64,000 nt of DNA from Actinocrispum wychmicini. GTDB taxonomy: Bacteria > Actinomycetota > Actinomycetes > Mycobacteriales > Pseudonocardiaceae. Positions 41,338-49,861 of this stretch are shown here, in pieces (the first letter of the stretch is position 1; each line of letters opens with the position of its first letter). The notes under the pieces are model-generated. The model saw only the letters and a program-made list of their open reading frames with translations. It did not search any database and was not told the origin of the DNA. The stretch is from positions 62,001-126,000 of the forward strand of contig NZ_SLWS01000011.1 of assembly GCF_004345645.1 (NCBI RefSeq). The letters run 5' to 3'. A program made the position numbers and the translations under genes.

Positions 41338-43197
41338 GTGGCGCTTGTCGGGGTGGACGAGGTCGACCTTCCGCAGTGGACAGCCGTGGACCAGCGGGTG
41401 GCTGACGCTGGCCTGTGGCGGACTGTCCAGGCCCTGCCGGCGAACGCCAGGGTGGTGATCGGGCTCGCGATGCGCGCGTCCCGGAAGTTGAGCCTGGTGA
41501 CGGGCCTGCTGAAGATCGTGACGGGCTGCGTGACCGCGTTCGGCCTGCTCGCCACGGCGGACGTGTTGAACGTGCTGCTCGCGCCGGGTTCGTTGTCGGT
41601 GAACGTGGTCGACAGTTTGCCGGCGGTCGGTGTCGTCGTGGCGGCGTACGCGGCGAGGGCGTTGCTGGAGGCGGCGAGCGCGGCGGCGGAGGCGGTGTTG
41701 AAGCCTCGGGTGGAGCAGTCCGTGCACGAGAACATCCACGCCGCGGTCGCCCGGGTGGACCTGATCGCGTTCGAGGACAGCGACTACGCGGACCTGCTGC
41801 GGCAGTGCATGAAAGACGGTGTGCGGAGCATCGAGTACAGCATCGACGCGATCGCCGACATCTGCGGTTCGGCTGTTCAGCTCGTGGCGGCGATCGTGAC
41901 GGTCGGGCTCTTGCACCCGTTGTTGGCGCCGGTCGTGTTGCTCGCGGTCGTCCCGACCGTGTGGGCGTCGGCGCGGGCGGCGAAGCTGTCGTACAAGTCT
42001 TATCTGCGGATGGTGACGCGGAACCGACGGCAGTCCATCGCCAGCGGCCTGGTGACCGAACGGGCGACGGCGGCGGAGATGCGGGCCTGCACGGCCGGTC
42101 CGGCACTGGTGGAGGAGTACCAGCGGATCGGCCGGCAGCTCACCGCGGAGACCCAACGCCTGGAGTTGGCCAGGACCCGGGTGCGGCTGGCCGGCCGGGC
42201 GGCGGCCGGGGTGGGCACCGGGGCGAGCTTCCTGATCCTGGGCCTGTTGTTGCACGCCAACAGCCTGCCGCTGGCGTTGGCCGGCGCGGCGGTGGTCGCG
42301 ATGCGGATGGCGTCGACATCGTTGAACGCCACCATGTTCAACGTCAACTTCTTCTACGAGCACACCCTCTACCTGGAGCTGTACACGACGCTGCTGGAGC
42401 AGACCGCGGCCCGGACGCGGCCGACCTCCACGATCACGGCGCCGGCCGCCCCGGCCCGGATCGAGCTGGCCAACGTGTCGTTCACCTACCCCGGCCAACC
42501 CGAACCAGCGCTGCACGAGATCTCCCTGACCATCCACTCAGGACAGATAGTGGCCCTGGTCGGCGAGAACGGATCGGGAAAGACCACCCTGGCCAAGATG
42601 ATCACCGGCCTGTACCTGCCGTCCGAGGGAACCGTCCGGTGGGACGACACGGACCTGACCGAAGCGGACGAGTACTCGGTGTACGACCGGATAGCGATGG
42701 TGATGCAGGAACCGGCCCGCTGGCCCATGACGGTCCACGACAACATCAGAATGGGCCGCCTGTCCCGCGACGACGAAGAAGCCGTCAAAGCCGCCGCGAC
42801 CCAGGCCGGAGCCGCGGACCTCCTGGCGGAGAACAAGGTGCTCTCCAAACAGTTCACCGGCGGCCGCGACCTCTCCGGCGGCCAATGGCAACGAATCTCG
42901 GTAGCCCGAGGAATCTACCGCCAAGCCCCCATCCTGGTCGCGGACGAACCCACAGCCGCCCTGGACGCCCACGCGGAGGACGCGGTGTTCCGTTCACTGC
43001 GCGCCCTCGCCACCGAACCCGACCGAACCACCGTCCTGATCACCCACCGCCTGGCCAACATCCGACACGCCGACCAGATCGTCGTCCTGGACAAAGGCCG
43101 AATAGTGGAGCAAGGAACCCACCTGGACCTGATGGCGGCCAACGGCCCCTACGCCGCCCTGTACTCGGTCCAGGCCTCTGCCTACCAACCGGCCTAG
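41338..43197 (+). CDS. ABC exporter half-transporter (fused permease-ATPase)
   Basis: 619 aa. An N-terminal permease has about six TM segments (for example GLLKIVTGCVTAFGLLATA and VVLLAVVPTVWASARAA). The ATPase has Walker A GENGSGKT, Q-loop MQEPARWPMTV, signature DLSGGQ, Walker B PILVADEPTAALD and switch His in LITHRLA. The D-loop and signature are intact, so it should work as a homodimer or with an unseen partner. Substrate unknown; no precursor peptide or biosynthetic gene is adjacent. The last 150 codons use many CCC/ACC/CGA codons, unlike the rest. A perfect hairpin follows the stop. Confidence 0.88.
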   Translation: MALVGVDEVDLPQWTAVDQRVADAGLWRTVQALPANARVVIGLAMRASRKLSLVTGLLKIVTGCVTAFGLLATADVLNVLLAPGSLSVNVVDSLPAVGVVVAAYAARALLEAASAAAEAVLKPRVEQSVHENIHAAVARVDLIAFEDSDYADLLRQCMKDGVRSIEYSIDAIADICGSAVQLVAAIVTVGLLHPLLAPVVLLAVVPTVWASARAAKLSYKSYLRMVTRNRRQSIASGLVTERATAAEMRACTAGPALVEEYQRIGRQLTAETQRLELARTRVRLAGRAAAGVGTGASFLILGLLLHANSLPLALAGAAVVAMRMASTSLNATMFNVNFFYEHTLYLELYTTLLEQTAARTRPTSTITAPAAPARIELANVSFTYPGQPEPALHEISLTIHSGQIVALVGENGSGKTTLAKMITGLYLPSEGTVRWDDTDLTEADEYSVYDRIAMVMQEPARWPMTVHDNIRMGRLSRDDEEAVKAAATQAGAADLLAENKVLSKQFTGGRDLSGGQWQRISVARGIYRQAPILVADEPTAALDAHAEDAVFRSLRALATEPDRTTVLITHRLANIRHADQIVVLDKGRIVEQGTHLDLMAANGPYAALYSVQASAYQPA

Positions 43198-43219
43198 CCG
43201 GGTCGGTCCGTGACGGCAG

Positions 43220-43251
43220 CAGGCCTCGGCGGCCGTGGCCGCCGAGGCCTG
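43220..43251. terminator. bidirectional terminator hairpin
   Basis: The perfect 15-bp arms CAGGCCTCGGCGGCC and GGCCGCCGAGGCCTG have a 2-nt loop. It sits between the ABC exporter (ends 43197, plus) and the metalloprotease (ends 43266, minus), so it can serve both. Confidence 0.8.
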
Positions 43252-43265
43252 GGTCTGACCATGCG

Positions 43266-45746
43266 TTACTTGGCTTTCGTCGACGGCAGCAGCCGCACGA
43301 CGGTGACGTGGATCGCCTTGGCCGGCTGTTCGACGTTCCCGGCCGGGTCGGTCGACGAGACGGTTACCCGGTAGCGGCCGATGCCAGTGGGCGGGGCCAC
43401 CTTCCAGGTGCACGAGTGCCGGGTGGCGTCGGTGCACGAGACGGTCGCGTCGACGGTCGACGGGCTGCCCAGCAGTTCCGGCGTGTACGTGACCTTCACC
43501 TTGTCCACGCCGGATGTCGGGTCGCTCGCGGTGCCTTCGACGAACTGCCCTGACGGGTCGCTGCCGGGCGGGGTGCCGACCGCGACCGCGACGAAGATCG
43601 CTTCGTTGGCCGTGGTGAACGTCGAGGTCGGTGCGGTCTTGTCGACCCGGATGGTCAGCGTGTGCGCGGACTCGACGTTGCCTGCCCGGTCGGTGGCGTA
43701 GTACGTGAGCGTTGTCTCGCCCTCGCCGGTGATCACGGGGTCGGCGGTCGCACCGGGCACCGTGGTGGCGGCGATGGGATTGGCGCCAGTGGCGGAGTAG
43801 GTGACGCTGTCCACTCCGGACCCACCCGATTCGTCCGCCGCCTTGAGGTGCACGGTGGTGTTCGACGCGCCCCATCCCGCCGCGTTCGGCGGCGGATCGA
43901 GCGTGGCCGTGGTGACCGGCGGGTGCTTGTCGATCTTCACGGTCAGCGTCCTGGGCTGCTCGACGTTCTGCGCGTGGTCGACCGACCGGTACTGGACGGT
44001 GTGCACGCCTTCCCCGGTGACCGGGACCGGGCCGGTGTAGCCGACCCACCCACTACCGTCCACAGTGTACTCAGTGCGGGCCACCCGGGAGATGTCGTCG
44101 GTCGCCGACAGTGCCACGTGGACGTCCGAGTTGTTGTATCCGTTGGTGTTCGCCGGTGGATCCACCGACGCCGTGGTGACTGGCGCGGTCGTGTCGACGG
44201 GCAGTACCTGAGCCGTGTCACCCTCGTCGACCAGGGGTTGCTCGATGAACGCGGAGGCGCTGTTGTGGCCGATCCCGCCGCCCCGGAAGTACAAGTGCTC
44301 CCAGTCGTTGAAGCTCCGCAACGACGTCTGCTGCTTGTCGTCGTTGACGTCGTACCCGATCTTGTTGACGTGCTGGGGGTCGTACGGGTTGATGACTCCG
44401 TCGCAGTTCCAGTCGATCGGACCGTCGCCGCGCACCTGGACCCAGCCGGTGCCGCCCGCGCAGAAATGCACCACGTAATCCGTGCTGGCGTACGAGCCGA
44501 GGCCGGCGGGTTCGTTGAGGTCGGTCTCGTCGAGCGTCGGTCCGGTGGCCCGCGAGTAGTCCAACGTCCAGTCCTGCCCGTTCCGGGTGATCGCGCGGTC
44601 ACCGTGGTAGGCCATGTTCATGATGCTGATGTAGTTCGGCTTCCCGTCGAGTCCCTCGAAGCCGCCGTGGCCCAGCCCGAGATCGTGGCCCAGTTCGTGC
44701 ATCAGCACCATCGCCTGCTCGTCCACGGACGCGCCGTTGGTGAAGATGCCCCACGGGCCCAACGCGATCTTGCTGCCCGGAATGGTCTGGCTGTACCCGC
44801 CGAGGTTGGCGATGTTGGCCAGCCGGTGCGCGGAGATGACGTAGTGGAACAGCTTCTGCCGGCCGGTGCTGACGAACCCGCCGGGCTGCTTCATGACGTT
44901 GTCGAAGTCCGTGAAGTCGGGCCGGCCGGTCGTGCCGACCTCGGTCATGAAGTGTTCCGACCACGGCAGCACTCTCGCCCGGCTCAGGTTGCCCCAGGTG
45001 CGACCGGTGGCGTAGTCCAGAACGCTGTCCGGGCCCTGGTCGATGTGCAGGTTGACGCCGTGCGTGCCGTTCCGGTTGGGCGCCGGGTCGTTCGCGAACG
45101 CCTGCACGATCTTCCTGAGCGCGGCCGGGTCGATCTTCTCGCTGTGCTTGTCGTCGGCCATCCAGTCCAGCTGGAGGAACACGTCCGGCCGGCTGACGTC
45201 CGCGCCCATCGCGGGCAGGTCGATGAACTTCGCCCCGCTGCCGTCGCCTGGATCCAACGTGGTCCCGTGCTGCTTCCAGTCGTCGGGAATGCCGTCGCAG
45301 GTCTGTGAGCTGCAGTCGAACGTGAACGTCGTGGTCGCGTTGCGGTTGCCCTCTTCGCTCCCGCCGTGGGTGACCTTGTAGAACACCGAGGTGTTGCCGT
45401 CGAAGCTGTTGTCACCGGACCACGGAATGTCCCAGTGCACATGCAGCTGGTCGCCGTCCTTGCTGTTGACGCCGTAGTCGACGTCGCCCTCGGTTCCGGT
45501 CATGAAGCCACAGGAGACGGTCTTCCACAGAACTGTCTGGTGTGGACCGATGGTGGCCGGCGGCTCCGTCTCCCAACAGCCGTGGTCGAGATTCTTGTGG
45601 ATGCCGACCAGCGTCGCGTCCGTGGTGTTGTTGATGATGACCGCGGCGCTGCGCGCGTCCCCCGCGTTGGCCGGACTGACCGAGCCAAGGACGGCCAGGA
45701 TGATCACCCCCAGGATCACCGGGAGCCTGGACAGAAAAGATCTCAC
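43266..45746 (-). CDS. secreted metzincin-like zinc metalloprotease with Ig-like repeats
   Basis: 826 aa from GTG 45746, preceded by GAGGGGGAC. Sec signal peptide: basic n-region, hydrophobic VILGVIILAVLG, cleavage likely after PANA (28/29). The zinc site is HELGHDLGLGH (His350, Glu351, His354, His360) with a later Met-turn-like SIMNMAYHG. Three C-terminal beta-sandwich repeats of about 95 residues (TTASVDPPANTNGYNNSD, TTATLDPPPNAAGWGASN and a diverged third) resemble OmpL47/Ig-like modules that bind cell wall or polysaccharide. Cys pairs suggest disulphides. Exported protein degradation or host/competitor interaction is plausible; the target is unknown. Confidence 0.82.
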   Translation of the reverse strand: MRSFLSRLPVILGVIILAVLGSVSPANAGDARSAAVIINNTTDATLVGIHKNLDHGCWETEPPATIGPHQTVLWKTVSCGFMTGTEGDVDYGVNSKDGDQLHVHWDIPWSGDNSFDGNTSVFYKVTHGGSEEGNRNATTTFTFDCSSQTCDGIPDDWKQHGTTLDPGDGSGAKFIDLPAMGADVSRPDVFLQLDWMADDKHSEKIDPAALRKIVQAFANDPAPNRNGTHGVNLHIDQGPDSVLDYATGRTWGNLSRARVLPWSEHFMTEVGTTGRPDFTDFDNVMKQPGGFVSTGRQKLFHYVISAHRLANIANLGGYSQTIPGSKIALGPWGIFTNGASVDEQAMVLMHELGHDLGLGHGGFEGLDGKPNYISIMNMAYHGDRAITRNGQDWTLDYSRATGPTLDETDLNEPAGLGSYASTDYVVHFCAGGTGWVQVRGDGPIDWNCDGVINPYDPQHVNKIGYDVNDDKQQTSLRSFNDWEHLYFRGGGIGHNSASAFIEQPLVDEGDTAQVLPVDTTAPVTTASVDPPANTNGYNNSDVHVALSATDDISRVARTEYTVDGSGWVGYTGPVPVTGEGVHTVQYRSVDHAQNVEQPRTLTVKIDKHPPVTTATLDPPPNAAGWGASNTTVHLKAADESGGSGVDSVTYSATGANPIAATTVPGATADPVITGEGETTLTYYATDRAGNVESAHTLTIRVDKTAPTSTFTTANEAIFVAVAVGTPPGSDPSGQFVEGTASDPTSGVDKVKVTYTPELLGSPSTVDATVSCTDATRHSCTWKVAPPTGIGRYRVTVSSTDPAGNVEQPAKAIHVTVVRLLPSTKAK

Positions 45747-45973
45747 AACGTCCCCCTCAGAATCGCTTCGGCCCATGACGGGCCAGTCTGCGATGTTGCC
45801 CGCGATCACCCGGGCGGGCGACGGTCGAAAGGGCAGCCGCCCGTTCCCACTGGCGGTGCTCATCGGATGACCGGTTCGATAACGGGTGCCCGACAACCCT
45901 GTTTTCGGCGTAACGGGACATCTGTGCTGCTCGATGTCTCGGATTGCCATGGCGGGAGAGACCGGAGACGACG
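45747..45973. other. divergent intergenic region
   Basis: 227 bp between the metalloprotease and the SLATT gene. It must hold both promoters. I found no convincing -35/-10 pair, palindrome or repeat in it. Confidence 0.5.
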
Positions 45974-46531
45974 ATGAACTCACGAGGAGACCTGGACCCG
46001 TTCCGGCTCGGTGCCGACGATGGCACGCCTGTCTCAGCGCTGCAGGCGTACGAGCAGTTGCGCGCGCACTTCACCGAGACGATCTCGTGGTACCTGCTGG
46101 AGAAGGTCCGGAAAGGCCTTTACTCCAAGGTGCTGCGGTTGGTGTCCTTGGTGCTCGCTGTCGTGGGTGGTGCGGTTCCGCTCGTCGCCAACGCCGGGCT
46201 GATCGGCGGGGTCAACAGTTCCGTCGGTTACTTGTTGCTCGCGTTGGCCGGCGGTTTGCAGCTCATTGACAGGTACTTCGGATATTCCAGCGCGTGGACC
46301 CGTTACGTCAACGCGGCGATGCGGCTCAACGCGCAGCTTCTCGTGCTGCAGTTGGAGTTCGCCAGCCTGCGCAGCCGCGGCGCCGACGACAGCGAGCAGT
46401 GGGGGCTGCTCAAGCAGTACGGCAGGCTGCTCGCCGGGATGATCGAGACGGAGACCTCGCAGTGGTCCGCCGAGTTCCACGAGACGATCCGGGCCGCCGA
46501 GGTACGGCAGCCCACCGGCCGGCAGCGATAG
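45974..46531 (+). CDS. SLATT-type 2-TM protein, predicted pore-forming effector
   Basis: 185 aa. Amphipathic N-terminal helix (YEQLRAHFTETISWYLLEKV, about 26-45), two TM helices (LVSLVLAVVGGAVPLVANAG, about 56-75; VGYLLLALAGGLQLIDRYFG, about 84-103), then a helical tail beginning WTRYVNAAMRLNAQLLVLQL. This is the SLATT (SMODS/SLOG-associating 2-TM) layout. Family members are proposed to depolarise the membrane when a linked sensor is triggered. ATG 45974 has GGAG 6 nt upstream. The HD-Hsp90 gene starts 9 nt after the stop with its own AGGAG, so they form a two-gene unit. Confidence 0.78.
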   Translation: MNSRGDLDPFRLGADDGTPVSALQAYEQLRAHFTETISWYLLEKVRKGLYSKVLRLVSLVLAVVGGAVPLVANAGLIGGVNSSVGYLLLALAGGLQLIDRYFGYSSAWTRYVNAAMRLNAQLLVLQLEFASLRSRGADDSEQWGLLKQYGRLLAGMIETETSQWSAEFHETIRAAEVRQPTGRQR

Positions 46532-46540
46532 GAGACCACA

Positions 46541-49500
46541 GTGCCAGACCTCGCCGGTACCCGGTTGTGGGCCAGGTTCGTGAAGATCTCGTCCGACGAG
46601 CAACGGATGCTGGTGAAGACCCTGGTGGGCCATGTGCGACCGCTGCTCGGGCGGATCGTGGAGACGTTCCCCACCTACACGCTGCACGACGAGAGCCACG
46701 CGATCAACGTCGTGGACCGGATGGGCGACCTGCTCGGGTCCGAGCTGGACAAGGTCCGGCCGTTGGAGGCCGCGATGCTGATCCTGTCCGCGTACTACCA
46801 CGACGTGGGCATGGTGTTCGACGAGAAGGAGCTGGAGACCCTCCGGTGGGAGCCGTGGTTCGCGCAGTTCCTGAACCAGCATCCCGAGGCGTACATCGAG
46901 TTCCATGAGAACGACCAGGTGCTGTCCACCGGGCTGGCCGAATGGTACTGCCGGTGGCGGCACGCCGAACGGGTCTTCGTGCACCTCAACACGTTGGCCG
47001 AGGAGAACTTCCTGTGGGGCGTGGTGTCCATCCGCGAGGCGCTCGGCCAGGTGTGCCGGTCGCACAACCTGGACACCGGCGTGCTCAAACAGGACGAACT
47101 GTTCCGCACCGACTTCCTGGCCTCGTGTGACCTGCGCATGTGCGCCATCCTGCTCCGGCTGGCCGACATCCTGGACTTCGACCGGTCCCGCAGTCCCAAG
47201 TCCGTGTTCACGCACCTCCGGCTCGACTCGTCGGACTCCGACCGGATGCGCGCCAGCCGGTTGGCGTGGACCAAGCACCTCGCGTCCGACGGGTTCCTGT
47301 TCCCCACCAGCCGTCCCGGCGACTACCAGGTCACGTTCATCGCCGCGCCGGACGACCCGGCGGTCGAGCACGACATCCGGGAGTTCCTCGATGTGATCGA
47401 CCGCGAGTTCAAGGAGTGCGCCGCCGTCCGGCGGTCGTGCTCCGAGCTGTGGCGCGACCTGCCGTTGCCCGAACTGGTGAACCGGAGCCAGATCCAGGCC
47501 CGCGGCTACCGGTACGGCAACTACCGGTTCGAACTCGCCCGCGAACAGGTTCTCCGGCTCTTCATGGGGGACAACCTCTATGAGAGCAGCTACGCCTTCA
47601 TCCGCGAGCTCGTGCAGAACTCCATCGACACCAGCAGGCACCGTGAACACCACGAGCGGGCCTGCGGCCGTGGCCAGTTCACCGTGCAGCCCATCCGACT
47701 GCGGGACTGGCGGGACCACGAAGGCCGCCGCTGGATCCGGATCGACGACTTCGGCATGGGCATGGACGAGTCCGTTGTGGAGCAGTACTTCCTCGCGGTC
47801 GGCAACTCGTACTACCGGTCCGCCACGTTCAAGGCCGACCAGCTGCGGTACAGCCAGTCCGGGCAGGACCAGTTCCAGCCGATCAGCCGGTTCGGCATCG
47901 GCCTGCTGTCCTGCTTCCTGATGGCCGACCGGGTGGAGGTCTCCACCCGCCGCGTGCCCGACAACACCGACATAGCACCGGCCCTGCGGCTGTCCCTTGA
48001 CGGCATCGACTCGTACTACACCCTGCAGACCGAACCGCTGCGGCCACGCCCGATGCCGACACCGGGCGGCGACGAGAACGGCTACCGGATCGAACCGGGC
48101 ACCTCCATCGCGATCCGGATCGACGGCGCCAAGGAGGAGTCCTTCAGCCTCGCCACGATCGTGAACCGTTACGTCCTGACGCCACCGGTGCCGATCACCG
48201 TCAACGGCGAGGACGCGGGCGGTGACGCGGAGAAACTCATGGGCACGCCGTGGCGGAGTGGCACCGTCTACCTGCCGCTGCTTCCCGATGGCGGCGTCTG
48301 CGAGGCGGAGATCAGCGACCGCGATCCGGGCGGCCCGGTCCTGAAGATCGTGCCGCTCGACCTGACCGCGGTGAGCCCGGATCCGCGGTTCCGCGGCCAG
48401 ATGGTCCTGCTGTTCCTCCGTGGCGTGCAGACACCGGGCCCGCAGTACCTCTACGACATCAGGTTCACTCGCGGACGCCTGTCGTTCCCCGAGGCGATGC
48501 TCCAACCGGACAATCGTCCGCTCGACCAGCGGGAACCCAAGCGGCACCTCTCGATCGACGTGTCCAGGTGGATAGCCGACCCCGACACCCTCCCTCGACT
48601 GGCCGACAGTTTGAACATGTCGCACAACGGGATCCGGGTGCCGCTGTCCGTCGTCATCGAGGGCGAGGAGGACGGACAGACCATCGTGGCCCAGGTGGGA
48701 CTCCAGGCCGCGACGTACTTCGACGAGGTGGACAAGTGGGCCATCCGAACGGACGAACCGTACCTGACGGTCGGCCAGGACGGGCTGGCCGTGTCCCCGG
48801 TGGGACAGTCCCTTGCCGCCGGGCGGTGGCGACAAGAGCGGGGGATCCTGGTCAACCTTCCCTCGACGCTAACGGACAATGCGACGATACCGTCGACGTT
48901 GTGTTGGTCCGCGGCTGTGCGGCTCGGCGCGTTCGAGTTGCGCGACGAGATACAACCGCAGTTCTCGGTCTCCCGGGACACGATCTCAAGTTGGCCGTGG
49001 TACGTGATGTCCTGTGTCCATCTGGCGTACTGCCGCGCTTTGGCTGAATCCGGCGACAGCCAGGCCGCGCTGCTGCTGATGCTGCGGGCGGACTTGTTCG
49101 GCACGTTCGGCGGCTTCGGTCGGCTCGTGGACCGGACCTGGGGAACAGTCATGTCGGATCCGCTGGTCTCGGCTCCGGACGGATGGCGGGCCGAGCCGAT
49201 CATTCCCCTCTACCAGGATCCGCCGTTCATCGCGGTGGAGCACGGCAGTACCTCGAATCCGATCGTCGCGGATCTCGTCAGCCACAACTCACTGGTCGAG
49301 TCGCTCGCGGATCCGGCCGTGTCCGGTCACCGGTTCGTGCGAGTGCCTTCGCTGGCCACCGTTCAGGGTTTCGAGCTGGTGGACCGCTCGTTCGTCGAAC
49401 TCCTGGTGGGCGGCTTGACGCAGCTCGGGGTGCGGGTCGCCTTCGACGACGCGGTGCCGCAGACGCGGAACCGGTTGGGCGGCCAAGGCATGATCACGTA

Positions 49501-49861
49501 CCGCGTGATGGGCCGCGACGACACCGAAGTGCCTGAGGGGTTGCGCCACTACCCGCCCATGGTGTTCGTGGAGCATCTGCGCGGCCGATACCTCAGGGTG
49601 CGCAACGCCGCCCTGAACATCAACCACCCGTTGAGCAAGTGGCTGATCCGGGCGACGTCGGCGCTTCGGGCGACGAGGCGGGGAGTGTGGTCCTCGCTGT
49701 GGCAGGAGCTGACCAGGAACCACGAGGAGCTTGCCGGGCCGGCCCTGGCGGAGTCGGTGGCGCTGGTCAACCGGCTCCTGGAGTCGTTGCGGTTTCAGGG
49801 TTTCGAGATGCCTCCGCCGGATGACCTGGTCCTGTCCGTGGACGACTACCTGGTTTCCTGA
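46541..49861 (+). CDS. HD domain - Hsp90-type (GHKL) ATPase fusion
   Basis: 1106 aa. The N-terminal HD phosphohydrolase-like domain has YTLHDESHAINVVDRM (His49, Asp50, His53) and YYHDVGM (His87, Asp88). The GHKL ATPase has N-box ELVQNSID (Asn360), G1 DDFGMG (402-407), lid AVGNSYYRS and G2 FGIGLLSCF. A long C-terminal region recalls Hsp90 middle domains. Such HD-HATPase proteins sit beside SLATT or other effectors and are proposed sensors or chaperone-like switches. GTG 46541 follows AGGAG. Its 3' end overlaps the convergent MMPL gene by 95 nt, which is unusual. Confidence 0.82.
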   Translation: MPDLAGTRLWARFVKISSDEQRMLVKTLVGHVRPLLGRIVETFPTYTLHDESHAINVVDRMGDLLGSELDKVRPLEAAMLILSAYYHDVGMVFDEKELETLRWEPWFAQFLNQHPEAYIEFHENDQVLSTGLAEWYCRWRHAERVFVHLNTLAEENFLWGVVSIREALGQVCRSHNLDTGVLKQDELFRTDFLASCDLRMCAILLRLADILDFDRSRSPKSVFTHLRLDSSDSDRMRASRLAWTKHLASDGFLFPTSRPGDYQVTFIAAPDDPAVEHDIREFLDVIDREFKECAAVRRSCSELWRDLPLPELVNRSQIQARGYRYGNYRFELAREQVLRLFMGDNLYESSYAFIRELVQNSIDTSRHREHHERACGRGQFTVQPIRLRDWRDHEGRRWIRIDDFGMGMDESVVEQYFLAVGNSYYRSATFKADQLRYSQSGQDQFQPISRFGIGLLSCFLMADRVEVSTRRVPDNTDIAPALRLSLDGIDSYYTLQTEPLRPRPMPTPGGDENGYRIEPGTSIAIRIDGAKEESFSLATIVNRYVLTPPVPITVNGEDAGGDAEKLMGTPWRSGTVYLPLLPDGGVCEAEISDRDPGGPVLKIVPLDLTAVSPDPRFRGQMVLLFLRGVQTPGPQYLYDIRFTRGRLSFPEAMLQPDNRPLDQREPKRHLSIDVSRWIADPDTLPRLADSLNMSHNGIRVPLSVVIEGEEDGQTIVAQVGLQAATYFDEVDKWAIRTDEPYLTVGQDGLAVSPVGQSLAAGRWRQERGILVNLPSTLTDNATIPSTLCWSAAVRLGAFELRDEIQPQFSVSRDTISSWPWYVMSCVHLAYCRALAESGDSQAALLLMLRADLFGTFGGFGRLVDRTWGTVMSDPLVSAPDGWRAEPIIPLYQDPPFIAVEHGSTSNPIVADLVSHNSLVESLADPAVSGHRFVRVPSLATVQGFELVDRSFVELLVGGLTQLGVRVAFDDAVPQTRNRLGGQGMITYRVMGRDDTEVPEGLRHYPPMVFVEHLRGRYLRVRNAALNINHPLSKWLIRATSALRATRRGVWSSLWQELTRNHEELAGPALAESVALVNRLLESLRFQGFEMPPPDDLVLSVDDYLVS

